DNA from: Anaerolineales bacterium
GTDB lineage: Bacteria; Chloroflexota; Anaerolineae; Anaerolineales; Villigracilaceae
Reading direction: 5' to 3'
Length of the DNA stretch: 33,142 nucleotides
Assembly (NCBI GenBank): GCA_030018695.1
Contig: JASEHI010000025.1
Location: forward strand, 233-33,374
Positions 6,883 to 14,802 of this stretch are shown piece after piece. Below the pieces are notes generated by a model, which searched no databases, was not told the DNA's origin, and saw only the letters and a program-made list of their open reading frames with translations. A program made the translations under genes and the position numbers. Numbering within the stretch: position 1 is the first letter of the stretch; every line of letters begins with the position of its first letter.

Positions 6883-7827
6883 ATGACACTCGACTTTCAG
6901 CATACTGCCTTACTTTTCCCTGGCCAGGGTTCGCAGAGCGTGGGCATGGGACGCGATCTTGCCGCCCGTTACGAAATTGCCCGTACGACTTTTGAAGAAG
7001 CCAACGAAATTCTGGGCTTTGACCTTGCGCGCCTGATGTGGGCCGGTCCGGAAGACGAATTGAACGATACGTTGAACACGCAACCGGCGCTGTATGTGCA
7101 TTCAATCGCGGCTTACCGGGTTATACAAGAGCGCTTTCCTGACCTCCAGCCGGCCTACGCCGCCGGTCACTCCCTGGGCGAACTGAGCGCGATGACCGCC
7201 GCCGGCGCATTGCCTTTCGCGGCTGGCCTGCGGCTGGTGAGGCGGCGCGGCGAACTGATGAAACGCGCCGGGCAGCTTGCTCCGGGAGGTATGGCTGCCA
7301 TCCTGGGACTGGACATTCCGACTCTCGAAAGCCTGTGCGCACAGGCCAGCCGCGCCGAGGAAATCGTGAAGGTGGCTAATGACAACTGCCCAGGCCAGGT
7401 CGTCCTTTCGGGGGCAAAACCGGCGCTGGAACGCGTCCTGGAGTTAGCCCGGGCGGCTGGGGCGCGCCGGGCAGTCCTGCTGGCGGTCAGCATCGCGGCG
7501 CACTCCCCGCTGATGGCCTCTGCCGAGTCGGATTTCAAAGCCGCCGTGGACGCCGCGCCATTTGCCGACGCACGGCTGCCGGTAATCAGCAATATCACCG
7601 CCCAGCCCATCTCAGAGGTCCATGCTTTGCGCGCCGACCTGAACGCGCAGTTGACCTGCCGCGTGCGCTGGACGGAATCGATCCAGTTCATGCTCGCCCA
7701 AGGGGTTACCACCTTCCTGGAAATTGGCGCCGGCAGTGTGCTTACCAGCCTGGTCAAACGCATTTCCGGGGAAACAACCCGTTTGACCCTCGGAACAGCG
7801 GAGGATTTCGAAAATCTTTCATTGTAG
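6883..7827 (+). CDS. fabD: Malonyl-CoA:ACP transacylase
   Basis: A 314-residue cytoplasmic enzyme that moves malonate from CoA to acyl carrier protein, supplying the extender for type II fatty-acid synthesis. Motifs: ALLFPGQGSQSVGMG near the N-terminus, the nucleophile elbow GHSLGE (catalytic Ser), the Arg-containing RRRGELM and the catalytic His in AAHSPLMASAE, followed by VISNITAQPI and a C-terminal FLEIGAGSVLTSLVKRI. Length is typical. The start ATG at 6883 is preceded by an AAGGGG-like site and homology begins within a few residues. Its acceptor protein gene, acpP, lies about 21 kb away at 28512. Confidence 0.95.
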   Translation: MTLDFQHTALLFPGQGSQSVGMGRDLAARYEIARTTFEEANEILGFDLARLMWAGPEDELNDTLNTQPALYVHSIAAYRVIQERFPDLQPAYAAGHSLGELSAMTAAGALPFAAGLRLVRRRGELMKRAGQLAPGGMAAILGLDIPTLESLCAQASRAEEIVKVANDNCPGQVVLSGAKPALERVLELARAAGARRAVLLAVSIAAHSPLMASAESDFKAAVDAAPFADARLPVISNITAQPISEVHALRADLNAQLTCRVRWTESIQFMLAQGVTTFLEIGAGSVLTSLVKRISGETTRLTLGTAEDFENLSL

Positions 7828-7833
7828 TATAAT
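7828..7833 (+). promoter_or_regulatory. -10 box ahead of the aminotransferase gene
   Basis: A perfect TATAAT overlaps the first base after the fabD stop region. The -35 region (TTTCGA, 16 bases upstream) is poor. It would give a leader of about 80 bases to the ATG at 7923. Confidence 0.4.
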
Positions 7834-7922
7834 CGCCTAAAGTAAATAAGAGCACTATCGAAGAATCTGGTCATGAGCACTGACCAGAATTTTTGTCAAT
7901 ATTGCTGGACAGGAGAAGCACC

Positions 7923-9155
7923 ATGAGCTTAAGTCTGGTTGCCTGTGCGATTGCCGAGTCGCCAACCCTCAGGTTGAACGAAGAGGCTCGCCTGCTGCGC
8001 GAGCGCGGGGAACCGGTCATCCACCTGGGGATCGGTGAACCCAAGAATAAAGCCCCCATAACCGCGATTTTAAGTTCAGCGGCTAAACTATGCAGCGGCG
8101 ACGTCAAGTACACGCCCACGGATGGGCTGCCTTCGCTGAAAAAGGCGATCATCCGCTATACCGAAGAAAATTACAACCGGATGGTATCTCCAGTTAACGT
8201 TATTGTCTCCGAGGGGGCGAAGCAGTCGCTTTTCAATATTATTTTTACGCTGTGCAACCCCCAGGATGAAATCATTGTCATTGCGCCCTACTGGGTCAGT
8301 TACCCGGAAATCATCAGGATGGTGGGGGCCATTCCGGTCATTGTCACCCCCGAGGATGGCGGATTTATCCCGTGCTATGAGGAAATCGAGCGGGCGGTCA
8401 GTTCATATACCAAGGCGATCATCGTCAACAGCCCGAATAATCCCTCCGGCGCGGTCTATCCGGATGAGTTGATCGCCAAATTGGTCGAACTATGCGAGAG
8501 CCGGGGCATTTATCTCATCTGTGATGACATTTACCATAAGCTGGTCTTCGATGGTCGCGTTCCCGCCCCGGCTTACAAATTCACCAATAAGGATACCGAA
8601 AACACGAAAGTGATTGTCGTCAACGGCGTGGCGAAACTGTACGGCATGACCGGCTTCCGCATCGGCTGGGCGGTGGCTTCTAAGTGGATGGTCGAGGTGA
8701 TGACCAACGTCCAATCGCAGACAACCACCTGCGTCTCGCCCGTGATGCAGGCCGCGGCCGAGGGCGCGCTGACCGGGATGCAAAGCATCGTCGAGAGCCT
8801 GCGCTTGAGCATCCAGAACAATCGCGATGTGCTGATGAAAGAACTGCATTCCTTCACGGATGTACATTGCGCCAAACCGGGCGGCACCTTCTATGCCCTG
8901 CCTGATTTCCGCGCTTATCTCCGCACGAGCGTGGCAAAAGACTCGGTGGATTTATCGAATTACCTGCTCAAGCGGGCACTCGTCGTCACCGTTCCGGGAG
9001 GCGAGTTTGGCATGGAAGGTCACCTGCGTCTCAGCTACGCCGGCAGCGTGAAAGATATCACCGAGGGCGTCGAGCGCATGAAGTGGGCGCTGGATGCCAA
9101 CGCCCCGAGCGAGATTTATATTGGCGATAGGAAGCTGGTGAGGGATTGGTTATAA
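7923..9155 (+). CDS. Class I/II PLP-dependent aminotransferase (aspartate aminotransferase-like)
   Basis: A 410-residue fold-type I aminotransferase. Seen motifs: HLGIGEPKNKAP near the N-terminus, KYTPTDGLPSLKKAI, the PLP-contacting NSPNNPSGAVY, a CDDIYHKLVF segment (Asp holding the pyridine nitrogen and Tyr), the Schiff-base lysine in VAKLYGMTGFRIGW and the substrate carboxylate-binding Arg in HLRLSYAGS. This pattern fits the aspartate/aromatic/prephenate aminotransferase subgroup; the actual amino donor cannot be set from sequence alone. The ATG at 7923 has GGAGAAG six bases upstream and was preferred over a TTG at 7893. It is followed by a repeat block and pckA. Confidence 0.88.
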   Translation: MSLSLVACAIAESPTLRLNEEARLLRERGEPVIHLGIGEPKNKAPITAILSSAAKLCSGDVKYTPTDGLPSLKKAIIRYTEENYNRMVSPVNVIVSEGAKQSLFNIIFTLCNPQDEIIVIAPYWVSYPEIIRMVGAIPVIVTPEDGGFIPCYEEIERAVSSYTKAIIVNSPNNPSGAVYPDELIAKLVELCESRGIYLICDDIYHKLVFDGRVPAPAYKFTNKDTENTKVIVVNGVAKLYGMTGFRIGWAVASKWMVEVMTNVQSQTTTCVSPVMQAAAEGALTGMQSIVESLRLSIQNNRDVLMKELHSFTDVHCAKPGGTFYALPDFRAYLRTSVAKDSVDLSNYLLKRALVVTVPGGEFGMEGHLRLSYAGSVKDITEGVERMKWALDANAPSEIYIGDRKLVRDWL

Positions 9156-9266
9156 GAGAGTCGTGAGTAGAGAGTCGTGAGCAGAGAGTCGTGAGTCGTG
9201 AGTAGAGAGTCGTGAGTATTGGAAGAACTAATCTCGACTCCCGACTCTCGACTCTCTCCTCTCTTA
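9155..9266. repeat. Tandem and inverted GAGTCGTGAGTA-type repeat block
   Basis: From 9156 to 9217 there are about four imperfect direct copies of AGAGAGTCGTGAGT. After a short unique stretch, 9232-9266 carries the complementary motif (CGACTCCCGACTCTCGACTC), so transcripts could fold into a long hairpin. It fills almost the whole gap between the aminotransferase and pckA and could end the upstream transcript. Confidence 0.75.
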
Positions 9267-9278
9267 CAAGGATGGATT

Positions 9279-10922
9279 ATGAACAATATCTTGAACATCA
9301 AAACTCCCACAGAAAGCGAAGCTGGAGCCATTCGTGGCGATTATGGATTGGATTATCTCGGCCTGACCAATCTGCGCAAAGTGTACTGGAATCTACCCAC
9401 CGAGGCGCTCTACGAAGAGATCGTCTTCCGCGGCGAGGCGCATATCTCGCAGATGGGGTCGCTCGTCGTCAACACTGGTAAACATACCGCTCGCGCTGCC
9501 AGTGATAAGTTCGTGGTGCGCGAAGCGACCAGCGAAGAAAACATCTGGTGGGGACAATACAACCGTCCCTTTGCGCCCGAAAAGTTTGACGAATTGTTCA
9601 GCCGCCTGCAGGGCTATCTGCAAGGGCGCGACATCTTCGTCCAGGATTGCTACGGCGGCGCGGACCCGGACTACAGGCTTCCGGTGCGGATCGTGACCGA
9701 GTACGCCTGGCACAGCCTTTTTGCGCGCAACATGTTTATCAAGCCGCAGACGGCCGAGGAATACCGGCGACACGCGCCGGAGTTTACCGTTATCTCCGCC
9801 CCTGGTTTCAAGGCTTTCCCGCAGATTGACCAGACGCCCACCGAGACCTTCATCGTGCTGAATTTTGCCCAGAAACTGTGCATCATCGGCAATACCGGCT
9901 ACGGCGGCGAGATCAAGAAGTCGGTTTTCACCCTGCTGAACTATCTCCTGCCGCTGCTCGACGGCGTGATGACCATGCACTGCTCGGCCAATGTGGGCCG
10001 GGACGGCGACGTGGCGCTCTTCTTCGGTCTCTCCGGGACCGGGAAAACGACCCTTTCCACGGACCCGGCGCGGGGTCTGATCGGCGACGACGAGCATGGC
10101 TGGAGTGACAATGGCGTCTTCAACTTCGAGGATGGCTGCTATGCCAAAGTCATCCAGCTTTCTGCCACTGCCGAGCCGCAGATCTACGCCTGCACGCGCC
10201 GCTTCGGGACGATCCTCGAAAACGTGATTTACGACCCGGTGACGCGCTTGATTGATCTGGAGGATGCCTCGCTGACTGAAAATACGCGCGCCGCGTATCC
10301 GCTGGATTATATCGAGAACGCCGTCACCGCGAAGCGCGGCGGCCACCCCAAGAACATCATCTTCCTGACCTGCGACGCCTCCGGCGTGATGCCTCCGATT
10401 GCGCGCTTGAGCGTGGAACAGGCCATGTACCATTTCATCTCCGGCTACACTTCCAAGATCGCCGGCACGGAGATCGGCCTGCGCGAGGAACCGGAGATCA
10501 CTTTCAGCGCCTGTTTCGGCGGACCGTTCATGGTGCATCGTCCAGCCTTCTACGCCGACTTGCTGCGGCGCAAGATCGAGCGCTACGGCGTCAAGTGCTG
10601 GCTGGTCAATACCGGCTGGGTGGGCGGGCCATACGGCGTCGGCAAGCGCATCAGCATCAAGCACACCCGCGACCTGCTCAACGCGGTGTTGAACGGCGCG
10701 CTGGATAATGTCGAATATTACACGGATCCGGTTTTCGGCTTCGAGGTCCCCCAAACCTGCCCGGAGGTGCCGGCGGATGTAATGTACCCATCCCATTCCT
10801 GGCAGAAAGAGGCCGATTACTGGAAGAAATACAAGCAACTGGCTTCGCGCTTTATTGATAACATGAAGAAATTCGAGGCGGATACGCCGAAGGAAGTGGT
10901 GGAGGCGGGACCAAAGATATAG
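9279..10922 (+). CDS. pckA: Phosphoenolpyruvate carboxykinase (ATP)
   Basis: A 547-residue ATP-dependent PEPCK that converts oxaloacetate and ATP to PEP and CO2, the entry step of gluconeogenesis. Motifs in order: NTGKHTARAASDKF, the substrate loop EYAWHSLFARNMFI, TMHCSANVG (metal-binding His), the kinase loop GLSGTGKTTLS, the metal/oxaloacetate site IGDDEHGW with NFEDGCYAK, ENTRAAYPLDYI and NTGWVGGPYGVGKRI. Length matches the ATP-type family. The ATG at 9279 follows AAGGATGG; an upstream in-frame ATG at 9219 lies in the repeat block and is not preferred. Together with sucCD it points to a working central carbon pathway. It converges with the small membrane protein gene. Confidence 0.96.
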   Translation: MNNILNIKTPTESEAGAIRGDYGLDYLGLTNLRKVYWNLPTEALYEEIVFRGEAHISQMGSLVVNTGKHTARAASDKFVVREATSEENIWWGQYNRPFAPEKFDELFSRLQGYLQGRDIFVQDCYGGADPDYRLPVRIVTEYAWHSLFARNMFIKPQTAEEYRRHAPEFTVISAPGFKAFPQIDQTPTETFIVLNFAQKLCIIGNTGYGGEIKKSVFTLLNYLLPLLDGVMTMHCSANVGRDGDVALFFGLSGTGKTTLSTDPARGLIGDDEHGWSDNGVFNFEDGCYAKVIQLSATAEPQIYACTRRFGTILENVIYDPVTRLIDLEDASLTENTRAAYPLDYIENAVTAKRGGHPKNIIFLTCDASGVMPPIARLSVEQAMYHFISGYTSKIAGTEIGLREEPEITFSACFGGPFMVHRPAFYADLLRRKIERYGVKCWLVNTGWVGGPYGVGKRISIKHTRDLLNAVLNGALDNVEYYTDPVFGFEVPQTCPEVPADVMYPSHSWQKEADYWKKYKQLASRFIDNMKKFEADTPKEVVEAGPKI

Positions 10923-10935
10923 TGATCAGTTCTGT

Positions 10936-11142
10936 TTACAGCGCCCATGCCAGCATCATGCTTAAAATGGCAAGGATCACCCCGATATGTAACAATAAAT
11001 TGGATTGCGCCAGCCAGCCAGGAGGCAGGAATTGCAGGATCAGGTTGACCAGGATCAAAAGAACGCCCAACAGCGGCAACAGTCCCTTGCGGTGGGCCAG
11101 GAATTCAGAGAGTTTGTCCAGTAGCGTGTTGAGCCATCGCAT
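10936..11142 (-). CDS. Small two-helix membrane protein of unknown function
   Basis: A 68-residue protein: a short amphipathic start (MRWLNTLLDKLSEFLAHRKG), then two hydrophobic helices, LLPLLGVLLILVNLILQFL and LLLHIGVILAILSMMLAWAL, separated by PPGWLAQSN. I do not recognise a family. It directly follows hflX: the ATG at 11142 is two bases after the hflX stop, or ATG 11154 overlaps it, and a strong GGAGGAGG lies at the end of hflX. The reading frame, hydrophobic pattern and placement make it a likely real gene translated with hflX. Confidence 0.65.
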   Translation of the reverse strand: MRWLNTLLDKLSEFLAHRKGLLPLLGVLLILVNLILQFLPPGWLAQSNLLLHIGVILAILSMMLAWAL

Positions 11143-11143
11143 T

Positions 11144-12502
11144 TTATACTTCATCCTCCTCCACTTCCATCTCTTTCTCGCCCGGCCGTAACTGCCAGAG
11201 ACTGAATTGAGCTGTCAGCCGGCCGGGGATGCTTCCCTGCATCAACACGCCGCCGCGCTCGTGCTCGACGCGCTCGATCTGGCCGACCTCGTGGAACAGT
11301 GAGATCAACTGTCCCTGCTGGTAGGGCAGGCGCACCAGGATGGGAGTGTAAGTCTCGTAAAGCGCGTTGTGCAGCAGCGCCAGCATGTCGGGGAGGCCAT
11401 CGCCCGTCCGGGCGGAGATGGCCACTGACTGCGGGTAATGCTGAATAGCGGCGCGCGCCGCCTGGGGGTCCGCGAGGCGGTCAATTTTATTCAGCACGGT
11501 GATCATCGGAATGTGTCCGGCGCCGATCTCTTTCAGCGTGTGTTGGACGGCCTGCGCCTGGTTCATGGCGCTGGGGTGAGAAATATCCACAATGTGCAGC
11601 AGCAGGTCGGCTTCGGCGATCTCTTCGAGCGTGGCGCGGAAGGCGGCCACCAGCGTGGTGGGCAATTTCTGGATGAAGCCGACTGTATCGGTGAGAAGGG
11701 CCTGGTATCCGCCGGGGAGTTCGACGCGCCGCGTGGTCGGGTCAAGGGTGGCGAAGAGTTTATCGGCCACGTAGACGTCCGCTTTGGCCAGGCGGTTGAG
11801 CAGCGTGGATTTACCGGCGTTGGTATAGCCGACCAGAGCCACAATCGGGACGCGCGAGCGTTTGCGTTGCAGGCGGTATCTCATGCGGTGGGCGCGCACC
11901 TTTTCCAGTTCACCTTTCAGGTGGGCGATGCGCTTGCGGATGTTGCGCCGGTCCAATTCCAGTTGCGTTTCGCCAGGGCCGCGCAGACCCACGCCGCCGA
12001 CCGAGCCGGCGCTCCCTCCTCCTCCGCCCGCCTGCCGCGCCAGGTGCGTCCATGCGCCGGTGAGACGCGGCAGGTAGTACTCGTATTGCGCCAGTTCGAC
12101 CTGCAACATGCCTTCGTTGGTATGGGCATGTTGGGCAAAAACATCCAGGATCAGTGCGGTGCGGTCGAGGATGCGGACGTTGGTACCGAGAAGTTTTTCC
12201 AGTTCGCGCTGGTGGCGGGGCGAGAGTTCGTCATCGAAAACGACCAACTGGGCGAGTGTCTCTTCTGCCAGGGCTTTGAGTTCGGCTACTTTTCCCGATC
12301 CGATGAAGGTTACGGCGTTTGCCCGCTCCAGTTTTTGGGTCAGTTCACCGGTCACCTCCAGGCCGGCCGTATCGGCCAGAAGGGTTAATTCGGCGAGTGA
12401 ATCCTCGAGCGAGAGCAGATGTTCCCGTCCATAAATTTCAACACCGACCAAATAGGCGCGCTCGCGCGGGGGCGTGGTTGGTAAAGGGAGTTTCTTAGAC
12501 AT
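11144..12502 (-). CDS. hflX: Ribosome-associated GTPase HflX
   Basis: A 452-residue GTPase of the Obg-HflX superfamily that binds the large ribosomal subunit and splits stalled ribosomes. The N-terminal HflX domain (about 1-185) contains the family helix FIGSGKVAEL and VVFDDELSPRHQRELEK, plus the glycine-rich loop RQAGGGGGSAGSVGG before GPGETQLELDRR. The G domain follows: GYTNAGKST (G1), DTVGFIQKLPT (G3) and NKID (G4). The acidic tail EKEMEVEEDEV is short. Its ATG overlaps the stop of the upstream histidine kinase (TAATG), so the two are translationally coupled, an unusual pairing. The small membrane protein gene follows. Confidence 0.95.
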   Translation of the reverse strand: MSKKLPLPTTPPRERAYLVGVEIYGREHLLSLEDSLAELTLLADTAGLEVTGELTQKLERANAVTFIGSGKVAELKALAEETLAQLVVFDDELSPRHQRELEKLLGTNVRILDRTALILDVFAQHAHTNEGMLQVELAQYEYYLPRLTGAWTHLARQAGGGGGSAGSVGGVGLRGPGETQLELDRRNIRKRIAHLKGELEKVRAHRMRYRLQRKRSRVPIVALVGYTNAGKSTLLNRLAKADVYVADKLFATLDPTTRRVELPGGYQALLTDTVGFIQKLPTTLVAAFRATLEEIAEADLLLHIVDISHPSAMNQAQAVQHTLKEIGAGHIPMITVLNKIDRLADPQAARAAIQHYPQSVAISARTGDGLPDMLALLHNALYETYTPILVRLPYQQGQLISLFHEVGQIERVEHERGGVLMQGSIPGRLTAQFSLWQLRPGEKEMEVEEDEV

Positions 12503-13728
12503 TAATCTTCTTTCTGATTGACTTCAAAGCCAAAAAGCCTGGCAATTTTGGGATCCGGCGGCTCTGTTCGGATCGGAAGCAAGACGTGGAATGTAGAGCC
12601 GGGACAGCGTTTCTCGTCGTGCCCTTTTGATTCGACCCAGATCGTCCCGCCATGCGCTTCAAGGATGCCGCGCGCGATCGGCAGACCGAGGCCAGGGCCG
12701 CCCCCTTTGAATTTGGTCTTTCCGCTGGAGTGTCGCGCAGTATCGCCAATTTGTCCAAATTTATCGAAGATGACGGCCTGATACTCAGGCGAGATACCGA
12801 TGCCGGTGTCCGTAATGGTGACTTCGATGAAACCCGGCAACATCCGCCCGTCCACCGTTATCCTGCCGCCATCCGGCGTATATTTAATCGCATTCACCAG
12901 GATGTTATGGAAAGCCTGATTGAGACGCTCCGAGTCGGCGAAGATCATTTCATTGCTGCCGGAAAAGGCACGGGTATTCAAGGATTGCCGACGGGAAGCG
13001 AGCGAATCATTAATTTTATATTTGAGTTGGCTGAAGATTTGATTTAGGCGGAGGGGTTGGAAATTCAGCGAGAGCAGGTCGGTGTCTATCCGCGAGACGT
13101 CAATCATGTCATCCACAATGGAACGTAAACGCTGGATGCCATTGCTGACGCCATCCAGGAGCGAAGCGATCTGACCATTTTCATCCTTCTTGAGCATCTC
13201 ACCTATCATCGCGCTGTAGCCTTCGATGAGCGTCAGCGGGGTCCTCAGTTCGTGGGCGGCCACGGCGATGAAATTCGATTTGTTGCGATCCAGCCGTTCC
13301 AGCTCCTGCTGGATATCAGCCAATTCGTTTGAGATGTACGTGACGCGCGTTTCCATTTCAAACCGGGCAGCCTTGTCCAAGGCATAGGTAAATATTGGCA
13401 GCACTGCACCCAATAAATCCAGGGCTTCCTTTTCCTCGAGGTCCTCACGGGCAATTTCGTAGGTATGGATGAGCATGTGATCCAGGACCGCGGAAACGTT
13501 CTTTTGCCCTTCCTGGAGGTCGCTCTGCGTCAAGGATGCCGCCCAGTTGTAAAGTACGGAATCCAGCCAGGACGGGTCGCCGGTCTCAACGGCTTGGATG
13601 AGGAGATCGTAGAATTGATCGAGTTGTTCCTCGAAATCAGCGCGCACGCCGGCGCCGCGCGCCATGCGATTGATGGCGCGTTGAAGAAAGGCAGGTCGGA
13701 TCCGAGCCAGGGTAGTTAGAACGCTCAT
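12502..13728 (-). CDS. Soluble sensor histidine kinase
   Basis: A 408-residue cytoplasmic kinase with no membrane helix. Residues 1-150 are helical with no domain I recognise and end in a coiled coil (YISNELADIQQELERLDRNK). The HisKA domain has its phosphorylated His at about 159 (VAAHELRTPLTLIEGYS). The HATPase part shows the N box (NILVNAIKYTPDGG), the G1 box DTGIGISPEY, the F box and the G2 box GPGLGLPIARGILEAHGG. The short C-terminal tail has no receiver. It should autophosphorylate and pass phosphate to an unlinked or distant response regulator; the nearest receivers are at 17.1-23.5 kb. It is coupled to hflX by the one-base TAATG overlap. Confidence 0.9.
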   Translation of the reverse strand: MSVLTTLARIRPAFLQRAINRMARGAGVRADFEEQLDQFYDLLIQAVETGDPSWLDSVLYNWAASLTQSDLQEGQKNVSAVLDHMLIHTYEIAREDLEEKEALDLLGAVLPIFTYALDKAARFEMETRVTYISNELADIQQELERLDRNKSNFIAVAAHELRTPLTLIEGYSAMIGEMLKKDENGQIASLLDGVSNGIQRLRSIVDDMIDVSRIDTDLLSLNFQPLRLNQIFSQLKYKINDSLASRRQSLNTRAFSGSNEMIFADSERLNQAFHNILVNAIKYTPDGGRITVDGRMLPGFIEVTITDTGIGISPEYQAVIFDKFGQIGDTARHSSGKTKFKGGGPGLGLPIARGILEAHGGTIWVESKGHDEKRCPGSTFHVLLPIRTEPPDPKIARLFGFEVNQKED

Positions 13729-13758
13729 AAACTTTGGCCTCAGGCCACCACCTATGGT

Positions 13759-13787
13759 AGTTTACGTCAGGTTGGCTGTTTTGGCAA
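13759..13787 (-). promoter_or_regulatory. Possible promoter of the kinase-hflX cluster
   Basis: On the minus strand TTGCCA (13787-13782), 17 bases, then TAAACT (13764-13759), 30 bases before the kinase start. The boxes match consensus only partly, so this is a weak call. Confidence 0.35.
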
Positions 13788-13812
13788 TGAGGGTAAATGC
13801 CGAAATGCCCTC

Positions 13813-14724
13813 TCAGCGACTGCCTTTTTGCGCGATCACCCAGGCCAGCAAAGTCTCGCCAACGGCTTTCAGGCTTTGTGCGGATACCTTGTCGGCGGTA
13901 TCGGCGCTGGTGTGCCAGTAAGGGTAATCGAAATCTATCAGCACTGCCGCAGGGGTACCGGCTTCGAGAAAGGGGGTATGATCATCCAAGATGTTATATT
14001 TGGGTATGGGGATGAAGGACTTCTCGTATCCTAGCGCGGCGGCCTGCGCCCATATCTCTGCAACTAACTGGGAATCGGAATTCCTCTCGATGTGGATATT
14101 CAAATCCGCGTCACCGACCATGTCCACGACGACGACCGCTCGCGGACGATGCTCGAGCGCGGCGACGAAAGCACGTGAGCCGAGGATCCAGTCCCAGCCG
14201 GGTAGACCGCCGTTATCCTCAGCGTCGAAGAAGACCAGCCAGACTGGAACGGTATCGGATGGCAACCTGCGCGCCAGTTCGAGCAGCACGGCCACACCCG
14301 AAGCGCCGTCGTTCGCCCCCGGAACGGGTTCGGAGCGTTTACCTGGATCTGCATCCCGATCGGCGACCAGGCGGCTGTCGTAGTGCGCGGCCAGGATGAT
14401 CTGTGGCGGTTGATTTGACCGGCTGGCGACGATGTTCTGAATGGGATGCCCCATCGCCGCGCTATTCTGGACTTCAGCCTGCCAGCCCACCGATTCCAAT
14501 TCGGAGCGCATCCATTCCACGATCTGGGCGTGCGCCGCGCTGCCGGGTATGCGCGCGCCGAGAGAGGTCTGGTATTGTACATCCTGCAGTGCCTTTTGGC
14601 CGTCGAATTCTCCGAGAGTTGCCTGGGGTAGAACCCAGCCCTTTGCAAACCGCCAGGCTGAAAGCGCGACCAGGGTCAGGAAGAGGAGGATAACGAGAAT
14701 GCGTCCGCTGTGGCGTAGGATCAT
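13813..14724 (-). CDS. M28-family metallopeptidase, glutaminyl-peptide cyclotransferase-like
   Basis: A 303-residue protein with an N-terminal membrane anchor or uncleaved signal (ILVILLFLTLVALSAWRF) and an extracytoplasmic zinc domain. Metal-binding residues of the M28 fold are visible in order: His in AAHYDSR, Asp in GANDGASGVAVLLELAR, Glu in FFDAEDNGG, Asp in VVDMVGDAD and a last His in YPYWHTSADTADKV. The stretch DDHTPFLEAGTPAAVLIDFDYPYWH closely resembles glutaminyl cyclases (DDHIPFL... WHT), which form N-terminal pyroglutamate, as well as aminopeptidases of the same fold. I therefore cannot choose between peptidase and cyclase activity. A modest AGGA site precedes ATG 14724. A palindromic repeat separates it from trmFO. 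Confidence 0.85.
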   Translation of the reverse strand: MILRHSGRILVILLFLTLVALSAWRFAKGWVLPQATLGEFDGQKALQDVQYQTSLGARIPGSAAHAQIVEWMRSELESVGWQAEVQNSAAMGHPIQNIVASRSNQPPQIILAAHYDSRLVADRDADPGKRSEPVPGANDGASGVAVLLELARRLPSDTVPVWLVFFDAEDNGGLPGWDWILGSRAFVAALEHRPRAVVVVDMVGDADLNIHIERNSDSQLVAEIWAQAAALGYEKSFIPIPKYNILDDHTPFLEAGTPAAVLIDFDYPYWHTSADTADKVSAQSLKAVGETLLAWVIAQKGSR

Positions 14725-14744
14725 AGAATTCCTATCTTTCTAGC

Positions 14745-14800
14745 GTAGGGCAGGTTTCTGAACCTGCCGCCAGACATGGCGGGTAAGAAACCTGCCCTAC
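14745..14800. repeat. 15-bp inverted repeat, possible trmFO terminator
   Basis: GTAGGGCAGGTTTCT (14745-14759) and its exact complement (14786-14800) flank a 26-base centre that also holds the weaker palindromic CCGCCAGACATGGCGGG. It starts two bases after the trmFO stop, so it may act as that operon's terminator although no clear T-run follows on the minus strand. Its form suggests a dispersed palindromic element. Confidence 0.65.
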
Positions 14801-14802
14801 TT

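Noticed and set aside
9393-10838. A 481-codon frame on the - strand opposite pckA
   Set aside because: Compositional shadow of pckA; no recognisable domain, and the + strand holds every PEPCK motif.
11438-12388. A 316-codon + strand frame opposite hflX
   Set aside because: Shadow of hflX with biased His/Gln/Gly composition and no motif.
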